From Bacteroidota bacterium (GTDB taxonomy: Bacteria > Spirochaetota > Spirochaetia > JABMQR01): 36,474 nucleotides of DNA. The notes below the pieces were generated by a model. The model was not told the origin of the DNA. It searched no databases and saw only the letters and a list, made by a program, of their open reading frames with translations. Location of the stretch: positions 1-36,474 of the forward strand of contig JABMQR010000019.1 of NCBI GenBank assembly GCA_013202335.1, read 5' to 3'. Below are positions 1-8,804 of this stretch, piece by piece. The position numbers and the translations under genes were made by a program. Positions within the stretch are counted from its first letter, which is position 1. The number at the start of each line of letters is the position of its first letter.

Positions 1-18
1 TCATAGTGGAAAAGCTCT

Positions 19-120
19 ATGAAAAGTGTTATCCTGATTTTTTTAACTGTAACAAGTATTTTCTGTTTGCTATACTGCTTGTTTCACAAAATCCAAAGGA
101 TAATTATATCCAAAGGATAA
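19..120 (+). CDS. possible small single-membrane-segment protein (33 aa)
   Basis: A short open frame from an ATG at 19 encodes 33 residues, almost all of them one hydrophobic stretch followed by a basic end (HKIQRIIISKG). Its stop codon ends one base before the ATG of the exporter remnant. A 13-base direct repeat (ATCCAAAGGATAA, near 91-103 and 108-120) covers its 3' end. I do not recognise it. It lies in decayed DNA and no good ribosome binding site is visible, so it may be chance or the residue of a larger gene. Confidence 0.15.
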   Translation: MKSVILIFLTVTSIFCLLYCLFHKIQRIIISKG

Positions 121-121
121 A

Positions 122-343
122 ATGACAACATTAACCACCATGATTGGGTTTGCCTCATTTATTCCCTCTTCAATGCACGCCATGCGTTCAACAGGAATAG
201 TTCTCGCTGCTGCAATGGTTATTGCGTTAGGGTTCTCCTTATTTATGCACGCATCTCTGCTGGTTATTGTGCGTGAGCGTTTAGGGTTATCCCTTGATCC
301 CTGGACGTTCAAAAGAAACAGAAAAAGAGAGAGCGGATTCTAG
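122..343 (+). pseudogene. C-terminal remnant of an RND/MMPL-family exporter
   Basis: The 73 residues begin TTLTTMIGFASF and continue through two hydrophobic helices (GIVLAAAMVIALGFSLFMHA onward) to a basic tail. This is the pattern of the last two membrane segments of MMPL/RND-superfamily exporters, in which the TT.TT.GF motif precedes the final helices. Such proteins are normally many hundreds of residues long. An in-frame stop at 101-103 cuts the frame just upstream, and the preceding bases do not continue the family, so the rest has been deleted or displaced. It sits beside another broken gene (383-779). I infer a non-functional remnant. The ATG at 122 is preceded by AAAGGATAAA, so a short peptide could still be made. 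Confidence 0.6.
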
Positions 344-382
344 GTTTACTTGAAGATATGTGCTGGTGATACAGTGATTTAT

Positions 383-779
383 ATTGATGCAGTTAATCTC
401 TGTATGCTCAGTAAGCATTTCTATCTGAAGTCCTGACTTCCCACAGCTGTGCAGAACTGAAGGAACACCTGCCGCTTTCGTCATTGTCGACCATTTGTTG
501 TCTTTCAGCACACTCTGACTGGAGGGGTTTAATTTACTCTATATCAATACTGGTAGGTGGTGTAAGAAGATACTTGAAGGCTTCCCACATGTCTATTTCA
601 TAGAATACTGCTGAATCCAGATATGCTTTCCAAAGAGGCATTTCTTTATGCACATAGATGTCCCAGTAGGGTTTTTCTGTTTTTTTACAGGGGATATAGT
701 TTGAAATATCTGGAACACAGGGAATGCGATCCGGTATACCATTAGTCATAGTAAGTAGAAAGGATTCTTTTCCGGTCAC
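383..779 (-). pseudogene. broken uroporphyrinogen-decarboxylase-like (URO-D family) gene
   Basis: Two consecutive minus-strand pieces in different frames each resemble parts of one URO-D superfamily protein (the MtaA/CmuA/HemE-like group). The first, from the ATG at 779, starts MTGKESFLLTMTNGIPDRIP, then VPDISNYIPC and KPYWDIY, as in the N-terminus of this group, and stops at 534 after 81 residues. The second, in a frame shifted by one base and read from about 511, contains KAAGVPSVLHSCGK and EMLTEHTEINCIN, resembling the later conserved HSCGK region. Full proteins are usually 350-400 residues, so most of the middle and the C-terminus is missing. I infer an internal deletion plus frameshift. 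The antisense overlap with the exporter tail below 343 suggests the two remnants were joined by deletion. Confidence 0.65.
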
Positions 780-794
780 CGCATTTTCCTGTTT

Positions 795-2264
795 TTAGGC
801 TTGGAAAGAGCCGATAATATCCGGAATTTCAGGTCCGGAACCGCTGATACGATTAAAATCACCACTATTTTTATCAAAGATATACTGTTTGCTCCACTCT
901 TCTGCATGCAGAAGAATTTCCTTAACAGCATGGCCTATGTATCGGATTTCCTCGTCTGTCATGGTTGGATGAATGGAAATTCGAACCCATCCGGGTTTTT
1001 CAGTAAGATCTCCGCCGGTTATCATGGATTGGATTTTAGAACTGGAGGTCTTATTGATATGGAACAGGATGTGTCCGTATGTACCGGCACAGCTGCATCC
1101 GCCTCTGGTCTGGATGCCGAATCTATCATTTAACAGGCGTACGATCAAATTGTGATGTACCCCTTTTGTAAAGAATGAGAGTATTCCCAAACGATCCTTG
1201 TGGTGTTTTTCCAGTATGAAGATATCATCTTCTCCCTCAATTTCATTAAACAGAATATGCAGCAGTTCTTCTTCCCGGGCTTTGATATTATCAACTCCCA
1301 TTGCCTCTTTTACTTTGAGGGTTAACGCTGTTCTTATGGCCTGCAGAAAGCCGGGAGTTCCCCCGTCTTCGCGAATTTCAATATCATCAATATAAAGATG
1401 AGAACCAAAAGGGTTTGTCCACTGAACAGTACCGCCTCCAGGGCTATCAGGAACGGTATTATGGTAGAGATTACTGTTCATGATAAGAACACCGGAAGAT
1501 CCCGGACCGCCCAGAAACTTGTGCGGTGAGAACATGATAGCATCAAGCTGAGCCTCAGCATCCGCAGGATGCATATCGATATTGACATAGGGGGCACTGG
1601 CAGCAAAATCGACGAAACATTTTCCCCCGTGACGATGAATGATTTTTGCCATTTCATGGTAAGGTGTTAAAATACCGGTTACATTTGATCCGGCAGAAAA
1701 AGCTCCGATCAGCAGCGGTCTTGAACTGAATTTTTTTGCCATTTTTTCAAGCTCGATCATATCAGGAAGTCCAGTTTCACTATCAGGTGGAATTATTTTT
1801 ATCTCTGCATTGCATTCTTCCCAGGTGATCTGGTTTGAATGATGCTCCATATGAGTAATCAGGACAACAGGTTTTTCTTCTTCAGGAATCTGATTCTTCA
1901 TGGATTCAGGTATTCTCAATCCCAGGATTCTCTGAAGCTTATTGACTGCGGAGGTCATCCCGTATCCGGCAAGAAACAGGCAGTCTTTCTCATTAGCATG
2001 GACATGTGCTTTGATTGTTTCACGGGCTGAATGATAGGCCTGTGTCATAGTTGTTCCGGTGAGCGTGGTCTCTGTATGCGTGTTTGCAACATAGGGACCT
2101 GCTTTTTCGAGCATATGCTTTTCAATTGGTTCGTATAAACGTCCTGAAGCAATCCAATCAGCATAAATCAGAGGTTTTTCCTCTTGTATATCCGGTAGAT
2201 ATATCTTCTTATCAATACCTACGATGTTGTTTCTAAATGTTGAAAAGTACTGCTCTAAGGACAC
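795..2264 (-). CDS. class V aminotransferase, cysteine desulfurase / selenocysteine lyase-like
   Basis: PLP-dependent fold-type I enzyme of the SufS/CsdA/NifS superfamily. Visible marks are YADWIASGR near the N-terminus, NTHTETT, THMEHHSN, the cofactor aspartate in CFVDFAASAPY, and the Schiff-base lysine in SPHKFLGGPG (about residue 249 from the chosen start). A cysteine-containing segment RGGCSCAGTYGH stands near the C-terminus, where the desulfurases carry their mobile active-site loop. About 490 residues is longer than SufS (about 400). An ATG exists at 2306 but has no ribosome binding site. The GTG at 2264 is preceded by AGGAGA with 6-base spacing, so I chose it. There is no SufU/IscU or other Fe-S gene nearby, so substrate (cysteine, selenocysteine or another amino acid) is open. 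It is transcribed away from the NimA-like gene. Confidence 0.85.
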   Translation of the reverse strand: MSLEQYFSTFRNNIVGIDKKIYLPDIQEEKPLIYADWIASGRLYEPIEKHMLEKAGPYVANTHTETTLTGTTMTQAYHSARETIKAHVHANEKDCLFLAGYGMTSAVNKLQRILGLRIPESMKNQIPEEEKPVVLITHMEHHSNQITWEECNAEIKIIPPDSETGLPDMIELEKMAKKFSSRPLLIGAFSAGSNVTGILTPYHEMAKIIHRHGGKCFVDFAASAPYVNIDMHPADAEAQLDAIMFSPHKFLGGPGSSGVLIMNSNLYHNTVPDSPGGGTVQWTNPFGSHLYIDDIEIREDGGTPGFLQAIRTALTLKVKEAMGVDNIKAREEELLHILFNEIEGEDDIFILEKHHKDRLGILSFFTKGVHHNLIVRLLNDRFGIQTRGGCSCAGTYGHILFHINKTSSSKIQSMITGGDLTEKPGWVRISIHPTMTDEEIRYIGHAVKEILLHAEEWSKQYIFDKNSGDFNRISGSGPEIPDIIGSFQA

Positions 2265-2449
2265 TTTGTCTCTCCTGAATTTTGGGTATGGCTCAGAGTG
2301 TAGCATGAGTTAATGATTTTTGAAATATGCCAATAATATAAATTTCTTATCAATTTTTATTATTGAGTATTCCGGGATTTTACGTGATGATAACTGAACA
2401 ATACAGATGCAGTTTTAACGTGTAAAAGCTGCACAATAGGGGTAACAGC

Positions 2450-2911
2450 ATGAGACGAAGTGAGTTGGAAATTTTAGATAAAAGCATAATTGAGGATATT
2501 CTCAATACAAACACTGTCTGCAGAATTGGTCTTGTGGATGGAAGTGATCCATATATCGTTCCTATGTCTTATGGTTATACTCCGGATTGTATCTATCTGC
2601 ATGCGGCACTTGAGGGGAAAAAGCTTGATGTACTGGAAAAAAACAATCGGGTTTGCTTTGAGGTTTCCGACTCTGTAGAGACTATTCCGGCAAAAGCAGC
2701 CTGCAGTTTCTCTGTTCAGTACCGTTCAGTAATCGGTTTTGGGAAAGCTGAATTAGTTAGTAATCCTGCCGAAAAGCAGCAGGGATTGCAGGTTGTCATG
2801 CAGCAGCATACCGGGAAGAGTGAATGGGCTATACCTTTGGCTGCACTGCAGAAAGTGGCTGTAATTAAGATTACTATTGAATCGATGACAGGAAAGCAGA
2901 AAATACTTTAA
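2450..2911 (+). CDS. pyridoxamine 5'-phosphate oxidase-like flavoprotein (NimA-like)
   Basis: A 153-residue FMN-binding split-barrel protein. The N-terminal helix (SELEILDKSIIEDIL), then VCRIGLVDGSDPYIVPMSYG, IYLHAALEGKKLD and the late SEWAIPLAALQKVAVIKI match the layout of the NimA/PNPOx-like group, including 5-nitroimidazole reductases and many general flavin or heme-binding relatives. The ATG at 2450 follows AGGGG with suitable spacing. It stands alone: divergent from the aminotransferase and followed by 239 bases with a strong repeat element. Substrate cannot be told from sequence. Drug reduction is only a family possibility. Confidence 0.85.
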   Translation: MRRSELEILDKSIIEDILNTNTVCRIGLVDGSDPYIVPMSYGYTPDCIYLHAALEGKKLDVLEKNNRVCFEVSDSVETIPAKAACSFSVQYRSVIGFGKAELVSNPAEKQQGLQVVMQQHTGKSEWAIPLAALQKVAVIKITIESMTGKQKIL

Positions 2912-3006
2912 CTTACCGTGCAGATGATTTGTGAAAAACCTTTTATTAGCTAGTACCCTCCAGGTACTGCATAACAACCTGTAAGTTTAAGCTGTACTGG
3001 GCAATA

Positions 3007-3112
3007 GAAGTTTTTGGAGTTCGTTAGTTGTCACAAAATAGTGATTACCTTAATTCACTCCAAAAACTTCAAAAGGTAATTTTAAGAATCTTTGATTTTT
3101 AAAATTACCTCA
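3007..3112 (-). repeat. two-hairpin intergenic element, copy A
   Basis: Read on the minus strand: TGAGG then TAATTTTAA (3112-3099), a 13-base loop, TTAAAATTACCT (3085-3074; a perfect 12-bp stem), TTT, then GAAGTTTTTGGAGT (3070-3057), a 36-base loop, and ACTCCAAAAACTTC (3020-3007; a perfect 14-bp stem). The order and edge sequences are shared with copies B, C and D. It lies between two plus-strand genes, so on its own strand it is not the leader of either. Confidence 0.75.
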
Positions 3113-3150
3113 TTTACTTACCGTACACTTCCCGTTAGAATACAATCCAT

Positions 3151-3786
3151 ATGAAGAACTATATCGTACTGGCCGGGAATATTGGTGCGGGAAAATCAAC
3201 GCTTGTTGATAGAATCAGTAATCATCTCGGATGGAAACCCTATTATGAACCTGTCTCTGAAAATCCCTATCTTGAGGATTTTTACAAGGATATGAAGCGG
3301 TGGGCCTTTCACTCACAGCTCTACTTTCTTACTGACAGGCTGAGAACGCATAAGAATCTTCAGGATTATAATGGGTCGGTTGTTCAGGACAGATCGGTAT
3401 ATGAAGATGCCGAAATTTTTGCTAAGAATCTGTTTCTGCAGGGGTCTATTTCCAGCAGAGATTTTGATACCTATCAGGGTTTTTATAAACTGTTTCTATC
3501 CTTTCTTGAACCGCCGGATTTAGTCGTTTTTCTGAAAGCTTCTGTGGGAACACTAAAATCACGTATTGCTATGAGGGGAAGGGGGTTTGAGTCAGCGATT
3601 CCTGATTCCTATCTGGAAAACCTGAATCAACTGTATGATGCCTGGATTGAGAGCTTCGCACTTAGCCCGGTATTGGAAATCCATGCCGGTGAAATTGACC
3701 TTGTATCACGTCCGGAGGATCTGGAACTAGTGGTAAATATGATTCAGGAAAAAATCAAAGGAAAACAGCAGGTTTTGTTCGAATAA
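3151..3786 (+). CDS. deoxynucleoside kinase (dGK/dCK family)
   Basis: A 211-residue P-loop kinase of the deoxynucleoside kinase family, phosphorylating deoxyadenosine, deoxyguanosine or deoxycytidine in the salvage pathway. The Walker A loop GNIGAGKST is at residues 9-17. PVSENPYLEDFY carries the conserved substrate-side glutamate region, and QDRSVYEDAEIFA is the (E/D)RS motif of the family. RIAMRGRGFE near residue 145 fits the arginine-rich lid. Length agrees with bacterial members. The start at 3151 is the first in-frame ATG before the P-loop; no strong ribosome binding site is visible. The ACT/DUF711 pair follows 24 bases downstream and may be cotranscribed. Confidence 0.9.
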   Translation: MKNYIVLAGNIGAGKSTLVDRISNHLGWKPYYEPVSENPYLEDFYKDMKRWAFHSQLYFLTDRLRTHKNLQDYNGSVVQDRSVYEDAEIFAKNLFLQGSISSRDFDTYQGFYKLFLSFLEPPDLVVFLKASVGTLKSRIAMRGRGFESAIPDSYLENLNQLYDAWIESFALSPVLEIHAGEIDLVSRPEDLELVVNMIQEKIKGKQQVLFE

Positions 3787-3810
3787 TGAGCAAGCCGTAA
3801 AGGAGACAGC

Positions 3811-4080
3811 ATGACAGCCATCGTTACCGTAATAGGAAAAGATCATAAGGGAATTATTTCCAGTGTGAGTAATTATATGTCAGAAAACGAGATAAATATT
3901 CTCGATATTAGCCAGACAATTATGCAGGATTATTTTACTATGATCATGCTTGTGGATCTGACAGAAACGAAACTTGAAATAAAGGCTATACGGGAGAGTC
4001 TCGACACTCTTGGCAATGATCTTAAAGTAAAAATTGCCCTTACGCATCAGGATGTATTTGATGCGATGCACAGGATATAA
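3811..4080 (+). CDS. ACT-domain protein, UPF0237 family
   Basis: An 89-residue single ACT domain: [20 protein letters not shown] is the beta-alpha start with the small-ligand-binding glycine loop, followed by [20 protein letters not shown]. This is the UPF0237 family, which is habitually encoded next to UPF0210/DUF711 proteins, as here (2 bases apart). ACT domains usually bind amino acids, so a sensory or regulatory role for the partner is plausible but unproven. AAAGGAG stands 5 bases or so before the ATG at 3811. It begins 24 bases after the kinase gene. Confidence 0.9.
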   Translation: MTAIVTVIGKDHKGIISSVSNYMSENEINILDISQTIMQDYFTMIMLVDLTETKLEIKAIRESLDTLGNDLKVKIALTHQDVFDAMHRI

Positions 4081-4082
4081 TA

Positions 4083-5444
4083 ATGATTTTTTCAAATAAT
4101 GAGATTTTTGAAACCGTTCAAATGATTGAATCAGAACACCTGGATGTACGTACCATAACCATGGGTATATCGCTTCGTGACTGCCCGACCGGAAGTGTCC
4201 CGTCAACCTGTGACAGGATTTATGATAAAATTATGCGCTGTGCCGGTAAGCTTGTAGAAACCGGAAATGCCATTGCAGATGAGTATGGGATTCCCATAAT
4301 TCACAAGCGAATAGCAGTCACACCGATTGCACTTATAGCTGAGTCCACAGCTGCTGAAAACTATCTAAAATTCGCTGAAACGCTTGAGAGAGCAGCAGTG
4401 AATACAGGAGTTAATTTTATTGGCGGATTTTCGGCTCTGGTAGAAAAAGGAGCAACTCCTGGAGATATGCGTCTTATCAGATCCCTGCCGGAAGCATTGA
4501 GCAGAACAGAACGGGTTTGTGGATCCATCAATCTGGGAACGACAAAGTCCGGTATAAACATGGATGTTGTTGCTGAAATGGGGAGAATAATCAAAGCAAC
4601 TGCCGAAGCAACTGCAGACAGAGATGGAATTGGGTGTGCCAAGCTAGTGGTATTCTGTAACGCACCAAGTGATAATCCTTTTATGGCTGGTGCTTTCCAT
4701 GGGGTTGGTGAACCGGATTGCCAGATAAATGTGGGAATAAGCGGACCCGGGGTGGTGAAAAGTGCACTGGAACGTGTTAAAGGTGAGCCTATTGATATCG
4801 TTTCGGAAACTATAAAGCGTACAGCGTTTAAGATAACAAGAATGGGGCAGTTAGTAGCAACTGAAGCTTCCAAAAGATTGGGATTTCCCTTTGGTATTGT
4901 AGATCTTTCTCTGGCTCCAACCCCTGTGGTTGGTGATAGTGTTGCCTATATCCTTGAGGAGATGGGGCTTGAATCTGTGGGTGCTCCTGGAACAACCGCT
5001 GCTCTGGCACTATTGAATGATGCAGTAAAGAAGGGCGGAATTATGGCCTCATCACATGTAGGTGGACTTTCCGGTGCCTTTATTCCTGTTTCAGAGGATG
5101 CCGGAATGATTAAGGCCGTTGAACGAGGTGCTCTCACTTTAGAAAAACTGGAAGCTATGACCTGTGTCTGTTCCGTGGGACTTGATATGATTGCAGTTCC
5201 CGGAGATACTCCGGCTTCAACACTATCAGGCATAATCGCTGATGAGGCGGCTATAGGTATGATCAATCAGAAAACGACAGCAGTGCGTATTATTCCTGTT
5301 CCCGGTAAAAAAGTCGGAGACTGGGTTGTATTTGGCGGACTGCTTGGTGAGGCTCCTGTTATGCCGGTCAACCGATTTTCCTGTGAAGAGTTTATAAGTC
5401 GTGGTGGACGTTTGCCTGCTCCTGTACATAGTTTTAAGAACTGA
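4083..5444 (+). CDS. UPF0210 / DUF711 family protein (PFL family)
   Basis: A 453-residue member of the UPF0210/DUF711 family, structurally related to glycyl-radical (pyruvate formate-lyase) folds; its biochemical role is not known to me. Family marks include [19 protein letters not shown] at the N-terminus, [18 protein letters not shown], the glycine-rich [11 protein letters not shown] and SGPGVV segments, and [15 protein letters not shown]. The length is normal for the family. It is preceded by the ACT protein with a 2-base gap and AGGA upstream of the ATG, so the two are almost certainly translated together. Confidence 0.9.
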   Translation: MIFSNNEIFETVQMIESEHLDVRTITMGISLRDCPTGSVPSTCDRIYDKIMRCAGKLVETGNAIADEYGIPIIHKRIAVTPIALIAESTAAENYLKFAETLERAAVNTGVNFIGGFSALVEKGATPGDMRLIRSLPEALSRTERVCGSINLGTTKSGINMDVVAEMGRIIKATAEATADRDGIGCAKLVVFCNAPSDNPFMAGAFHGVGEPDCQINVGISGPGVVKSALERVKGEPIDIVSETIKRTAFKITRMGQLVATEASKRLGFPFGIVDLSLAPTPVVGDSVAYILEEMGLESVGAPGTTAALALLNDAVKKGGIMASSHVGGLSGAFIPVSEDAGMIKAVERGALTLEKLEAMTCVCSVGLDMIAVPGDTPASTLSGIIADEAAIGMINQKTTAVRIIPVPGKKVGDWVVFGGLLGEAPVMPVNRFSCEEFISRGGRLPAPVHSFKN

Positions 5445-5538
5445 TAGTAAAGGGTTAAATTATTTGCTTATCTTATAAAAAAGACTGAAGATATATTTTG
5501 ACGGGGTTGCCTGTTCTTTCTGGTAAAATCCATTGGAA

Positions 5539-5544
5539 TATAAT
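5539..5544 (+). promoter_or_regulatory. candidate -10 box for the formate dehydrogenase operon
   Basis: A perfect TATAAT lies 26 bases before the fdhA ATG. The best -35 candidate (TTCTTT at 5514-5519) is poor and spaced 19 bases, so this rests on the -10 alone. No molybdenum-cofactor riboswitch fold was recognised in the 126-base gap. Confidence 0.35.
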
Positions 5545-5570
5545 CTGGAAGTTGTGGTATACTACTGCTC

Positions 5571-8276
5571 ATGAATTCACCTATTAACCTGACTATAGAT
5601 AATATACCTATCTCCGTTCCCGAGGGGACAACAATACTTAACGCTGCTAAGCAGTTGGACATTGATATACCACACCTCTGTAATGATGATAGATTGACCC
5701 ATACCGGTGCCTGCAGGCTTTGTCTTGTGGAAATTGAAGGGCAGCCCAAGCTGCAGACCTCCTGTTCACGTCTTGCCGAGGACGGTATGGTGATCTGGAC
5801 AGAGACAAAAGAGATTAAAAAGTTACGGAAGATTGTTCTTGAACTCTTTATCGCTGAACACCGGCTTTCCTGTACGACGTGCGATAAGGATGGTGACTGC
5901 CTGCTGCAGGACTACTCATACCGCTATCGAATTAATGAATATAAATTTCCACATTTAGAACACAAAATTACCAGCATGAATTATACTGCAAGGGAAAAAG
6001 CCTTTGTATATGATCCTTCCAAATGTATTCGATGCGGGCGATGCATTAAAATGTGTCGTGAAGTCCAGGGAGTTGAGGCGATTGCCTTCCAGAAACGTTC
6101 TTATGAGGTGATGGTTACAACGGGGTTTGATGTTCCGTTGAAAGATACAGTATGTGAAACCTGTGGGCAGTGTGTGGGAACCTGTCCTACCGGCGCTCTC
6201 TATACCAAAGCGGCAAAAGGCAAAGGACAGGCGAAAACCCTGACGAAAACCCGGACAACCTGTACCTATTGTGGAGTTGGGTGCCAGCTTGATCTGAATG
6301 TGAGCAGACAGACCGGAAAAATTGTTATGGTTACAACTGAGACCGGCTCGATTCCAAATGATGGAAATACCTGTGTAAAAGGTCGTTTTGGTATGGATTT
6401 TATTCATTCAGACAAACGCCTTACAAAACCGCTGATAAAGGAAAACGGAGAATTTCGGGAAGCAGAGTGGGATGAAGCGCTGAATCTTGCTGCAGCTAAA
6501 TTCAGTTCGATAAAAGAACAGTTCGGTTCTGACTCTCTTGCCGGTCTTAGCTCAGCAAGAACTACCAATGAAGAAAATTATGTCATGCAGAAGTTTATTC
6601 GGGCTGCTGTAGGGACAAACAATGTCGACCACTGTGCACGTCTTTGCCATGCTTCAACCGTTGCAGGGCTTGCCAGAGCATTCGGCAGCGGGGCGATGAC
6701 AAACAGCATAGAGGAGATTAAACGTGCCTCTCTGGTATTTGTTATTGGATCGAATACTACTGAATGCCATCCGGTTATCGGTATCACTATACGGCAGGCT
6801 GCGGCCTCAGGTAAGACGGTGCTTATTGTTGCCGATCCCAGGAAAATATCCTTAACAGAAGATGCCTCACTGCACCTTCAGCATAAACCGGGAACAGATG
6901 CTGCATTAATAAATGCTATGATGCACGTGATTCTCTCAGAGGGTCTTGAGGATAGAGATTTTATTGAGAGTCGGACTGAAGGGTTTTCTGAAATTACCGA
7001 GGCAATTAAACGCCATTCCCCGGAATTTGCCGAACGAATATGCGGGATTCCTGCGGAAGAAATCCGGAAAGCTGCGAGACTTTTTGCCGAAGCAGAAACA
7101 GCCTCAATTATCTACTCTATGGGAATAACTCAGCACACAACCGGAACGGATAATGTTCTTGCTCTGGCAAATCTTGCCATGATGACCGGGAATATAGGGA
7201 AAGAATGTTCGGGGGTTAATCCATTACGCGGACAGAATAATGTTCAGGGTGCCTGTGATATGGGAGCCCTGCCGAATGTATACAGTGGATATCAGAAAGT
7301 TGATGATTCTGCAGTTAATGAAAAATTTGAGAAGGCCTGGGGTGTGAAGCTGAAGAATAAATCCGGCTTAACCGTAGTTGAAATCATAAATAGTGCAGTT
7401 GAAGGCTCTGTAAAGGGACTCTATATCGTTGGAGAAAATCCCATGCTGAGCGATCCCGATATTGCCCATGTGGAAGAGGGATTGAAAAACCTTGATTTTC
7501 TGGTAGTCCAGGATATTTTTCTCACAGAGACAGCACTTCTGGCTGATGTGGTTCTCCCTGCAGCAAGTTTCGCAGAGAAAGAGGGGACCTTTACCAATAC
7601 CGAGAGACGTGTTCAGCGTGTTCGAAAAGCCGTTGAGTCCCCTGGAGAAGCACGTGAGGATTGGGATATAATTTGTGATTTGTCCCGTAGAATGGGATAT
7701 CAGATGGCATATAATTCTGCAAGTGATATTCAGGATGAGATTGCACAGGTTACCCCAATCTATGGGGGAATCTACTATGACAGAATTGATGAGGTCGGTC
7801 TCCAGTGGCCATGTACTGATCGAAATCATCCTGGAACAAAATTCCTCCATAACGGGCAGTTTTCGCGTGGAAAAGGAAAATTTCATCCTGTTTCCTACCT
7901 GCCGCCGAATGAGATGCCTGATGATGATTATCCATTTATTCTAACAACCGGGAGAATGCTTCAGCATTGGCATACCGGCACTATGACCAGGAAGAGTGTT
8001 GTCCTGCATGATCTGGTACCGCATGGAGCCCTTGAGATGCATCCTGATGATGCTGAACGGTATGGGATTACTAAAGGTGATAACCTGTCAGTGAGTTCAC
8101 GGCGGGGGAATATTACTGTTCCCGCAAATATTACCGATAAGATCCGGCAGGGAACGGTCTTTATGGCCTTCCATTTTCATGAACATCCGGCAAATGCTCT
8201 TACAATTGCAGCTCTGGATCCTATAGCTAAAATCCCTGAATTTAAGGCCTGCGCGGTGAAGGTAGTAAAGGCATAA
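5571..8276 (+). CDS. fdhA: formate dehydrogenase, catalytic subunit alpha (long, NuoG-like N-terminus)
   Basis: A 901-residue cytoplasmic molybdenum (or tungsten) enzyme oxidising formate or reducing CO2. In order: a plant-type [2Fe-2S] domain (CNDDRLTHTGACRLC and a later Cys), a His-Cys3 cluster motif (EHRLSCTTCDKDGDC), two [4Fe-4S] motifs (CIRCGRCIKMC, CETCGQCVGTC), the Moco-domain cluster (CTYCGVGC...CVKG), the molybdopterin domain, and a C-terminal dinucleotide-binding domain (LTTGRMLQHWHTGTMTR). The metal ligand is Cys359 followed by His360 (DHCARLCHAST), where some homologues have selenocysteine. No diaphorase, HycB-like or membrane subunit follows, so the electron partner must be encoded elsewhere. 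Instead, Mo-cofactor genes follow 3 bases downstream. No signal peptide is visible. The start matches the beginning of the [2Fe-2S] domain; ribosome binding is weak. Confidence 0.93.
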   Translation: MNSPINLTIDNIPISVPEGTTILNAAKQLDIDIPHLCNDDRLTHTGACRLCLVEIEGQPKLQTSCSRLAEDGMVIWTETKEIKKLRKIVLELFIAEHRLSCTTCDKDGDCLLQDYSYRYRINEYKFPHLEHKITSMNYTAREKAFVYDPSKCIRCGRCIKMCREVQGVEAIAFQKRSYEVMVTTGFDVPLKDTVCETCGQCVGTCPTGALYTKAAKGKGQAKTLTKTRTTCTYCGVGCQLDLNVSRQTGKIVMVTTETGSIPNDGNTCVKGRFGMDFIHSDKRLTKPLIKENGEFREAEWDEALNLAAAKFSSIKEQFGSDSLAGLSSARTTNEENYVMQKFIRAAVGTNNVDHCARLCHASTVAGLARAFGSGAMTNSIEEIKRASLVFVIGSNTTECHPVIGITIRQAAASGKTVLIVADPRKISLTEDASLHLQHKPGTDAALINAMMHVILSEGLEDRDFIESRTEGFSEITEAIKRHSPEFAERICGIPAEEIRKAARLFAEAETASIIYSMGITQHTTGTDNVLALANLAMMTGNIGKECSGVNPLRGQNNVQGACDMGALPNVYSGYQKVDDSAVNEKFEKAWGVKLKNKSGLTVVEIINSAVEGSVKGLYIVGENPMLSDPDIAHVEEGLKNLDFLVVQDIFLTETALLADVVLPAASFAEKEGTFTNTERRVQRVRKAVESPGEAREDWDIICDLSRRMGYQMAYNSASDIQDEIAQVTPIYGGIYYDRIDEVGLQWPCTDRNHPGTKFLHNGQFSRGKGKFHPVSYLPPNEMPDDDYPFILTTGRMLQHWHTGTMTRKSVVLHDLVPHGALEMHPDDAERYGITKGDNLSVSSRRGNITVPANITDKIRQGTVFMAFHFHEHPANALTIAALDPIAKIPEFKACAVKVVKA

Positions 8277-8279
8277 CCT

Positions 8280-8804
8280 ATGAAAACTATCTGTATTACC
8301 GCAGCAACGAGTAAACTGGGAAAAACTACGCTAATCCAGAAACTCATACCCTGTCTTGAGAACTGGGCAGTCTGTAAAGTAACCACCTGTGTACGTCATA
8401 TTGAAGATAATTGCCCACGTGGCCACGAAAACAGCTGCGGAATCTGCAATAATCTGGATCTTCCATATGTGCTCATTGAAGAGGAAACAGTAATAGCTTT
8501 TCCGGAAACAGATACCGGGAAATATGTTGCTGCAGGTGCCGGTAAAGTAGTTTGGGTTCAGGCGCGACCGGAATCCCTTGCAGAAGCTTTGCAGGAAGTT
8601 CTGAATCTGCTTACAAATGTCCCGGGTATTATATTTGAGGGGAATCATGTGTTAAAACACTTAGTCCCTGATTTATCAATTATGATGACAGCTAAAAATG
8701 GGAAATATAAACAATCGGCCAGAGAAGTGCGGGACTCGGTTGATCTTTTTATTGAAGACTGGGATTTTGGGAAGGCAGTTGATGAAGTTCGAAAAAGATT
8801 CTGA
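8280..8804 (+). CDS. mobB: MobB-like P-loop protein with a cysteine cluster
   Basis: A 174-residue protein starting ICITAATSKLGKTTLIQKL, a P-loop in the same place as in MobB (molybdopterin-guanine dinucleotide biosynthesis adaptor), though the first glycine is alanine. Its position between a molybdenum enzyme and mobA supports the assignment; sequence outside the P-loop is divergent. Residues 37-56 hold C37, H40, C45, H49, C53 and C56 (CPRGH....CGIC), which looks like a metal site and is not something I associate with ordinary MobB. It begins 3 bases after the fdhA stop and overlaps mobA by 23 bases. An alternative is an unrelated GTPase or ATPase serving Mo-cofactor insertion. Confidence 0.65.
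   Translation: MKTICITAATSKLGKTTLIQKLIPCLENWAVCKVTTCVRHIEDNCPRGHENSCGICNNLDLPYVLIEEETVIAFPETDTGKYVAAGAGKVVWVQARPESLAEALQEVLNLLTNVPGIIFEGNHVLKHLVPDLSIMMTAKNGKYKQSAREVRDSVDLFIEDWDFGKAVDEVRKRF

Noticed and set aside
970..1000. T-loop-like TTCGAA sequence suggesting a tRNA
   Set aside because: It lies inside the well-supported aminotransferase gene, and no acceptor or anticodon arms can be formed around it.
4361..4873. 170-codon open frame on the minus strand
   Set aside because: Fully antisense to the DUF711 gene, with no family resemblance and low-complexity composition; a shadow.
5955..6407. 150-codon minus-strand open frame
   Set aside because: Antisense to the Fe-S and molybdopterin domains of formate dehydrogenase, whose motifs are intact.
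7368..7886. 172-codon minus-strand open frame
   Set aside because: Antisense to formate dehydrogenase; no recognisable domain or ribosome binding site.
8698..8781. Longer N-terminus for mobA
   Set aside because: It would run out of frame through the mobB coding region, lacks a ribosome binding site, and ATG 8782 has GGAAGG at good spacing.
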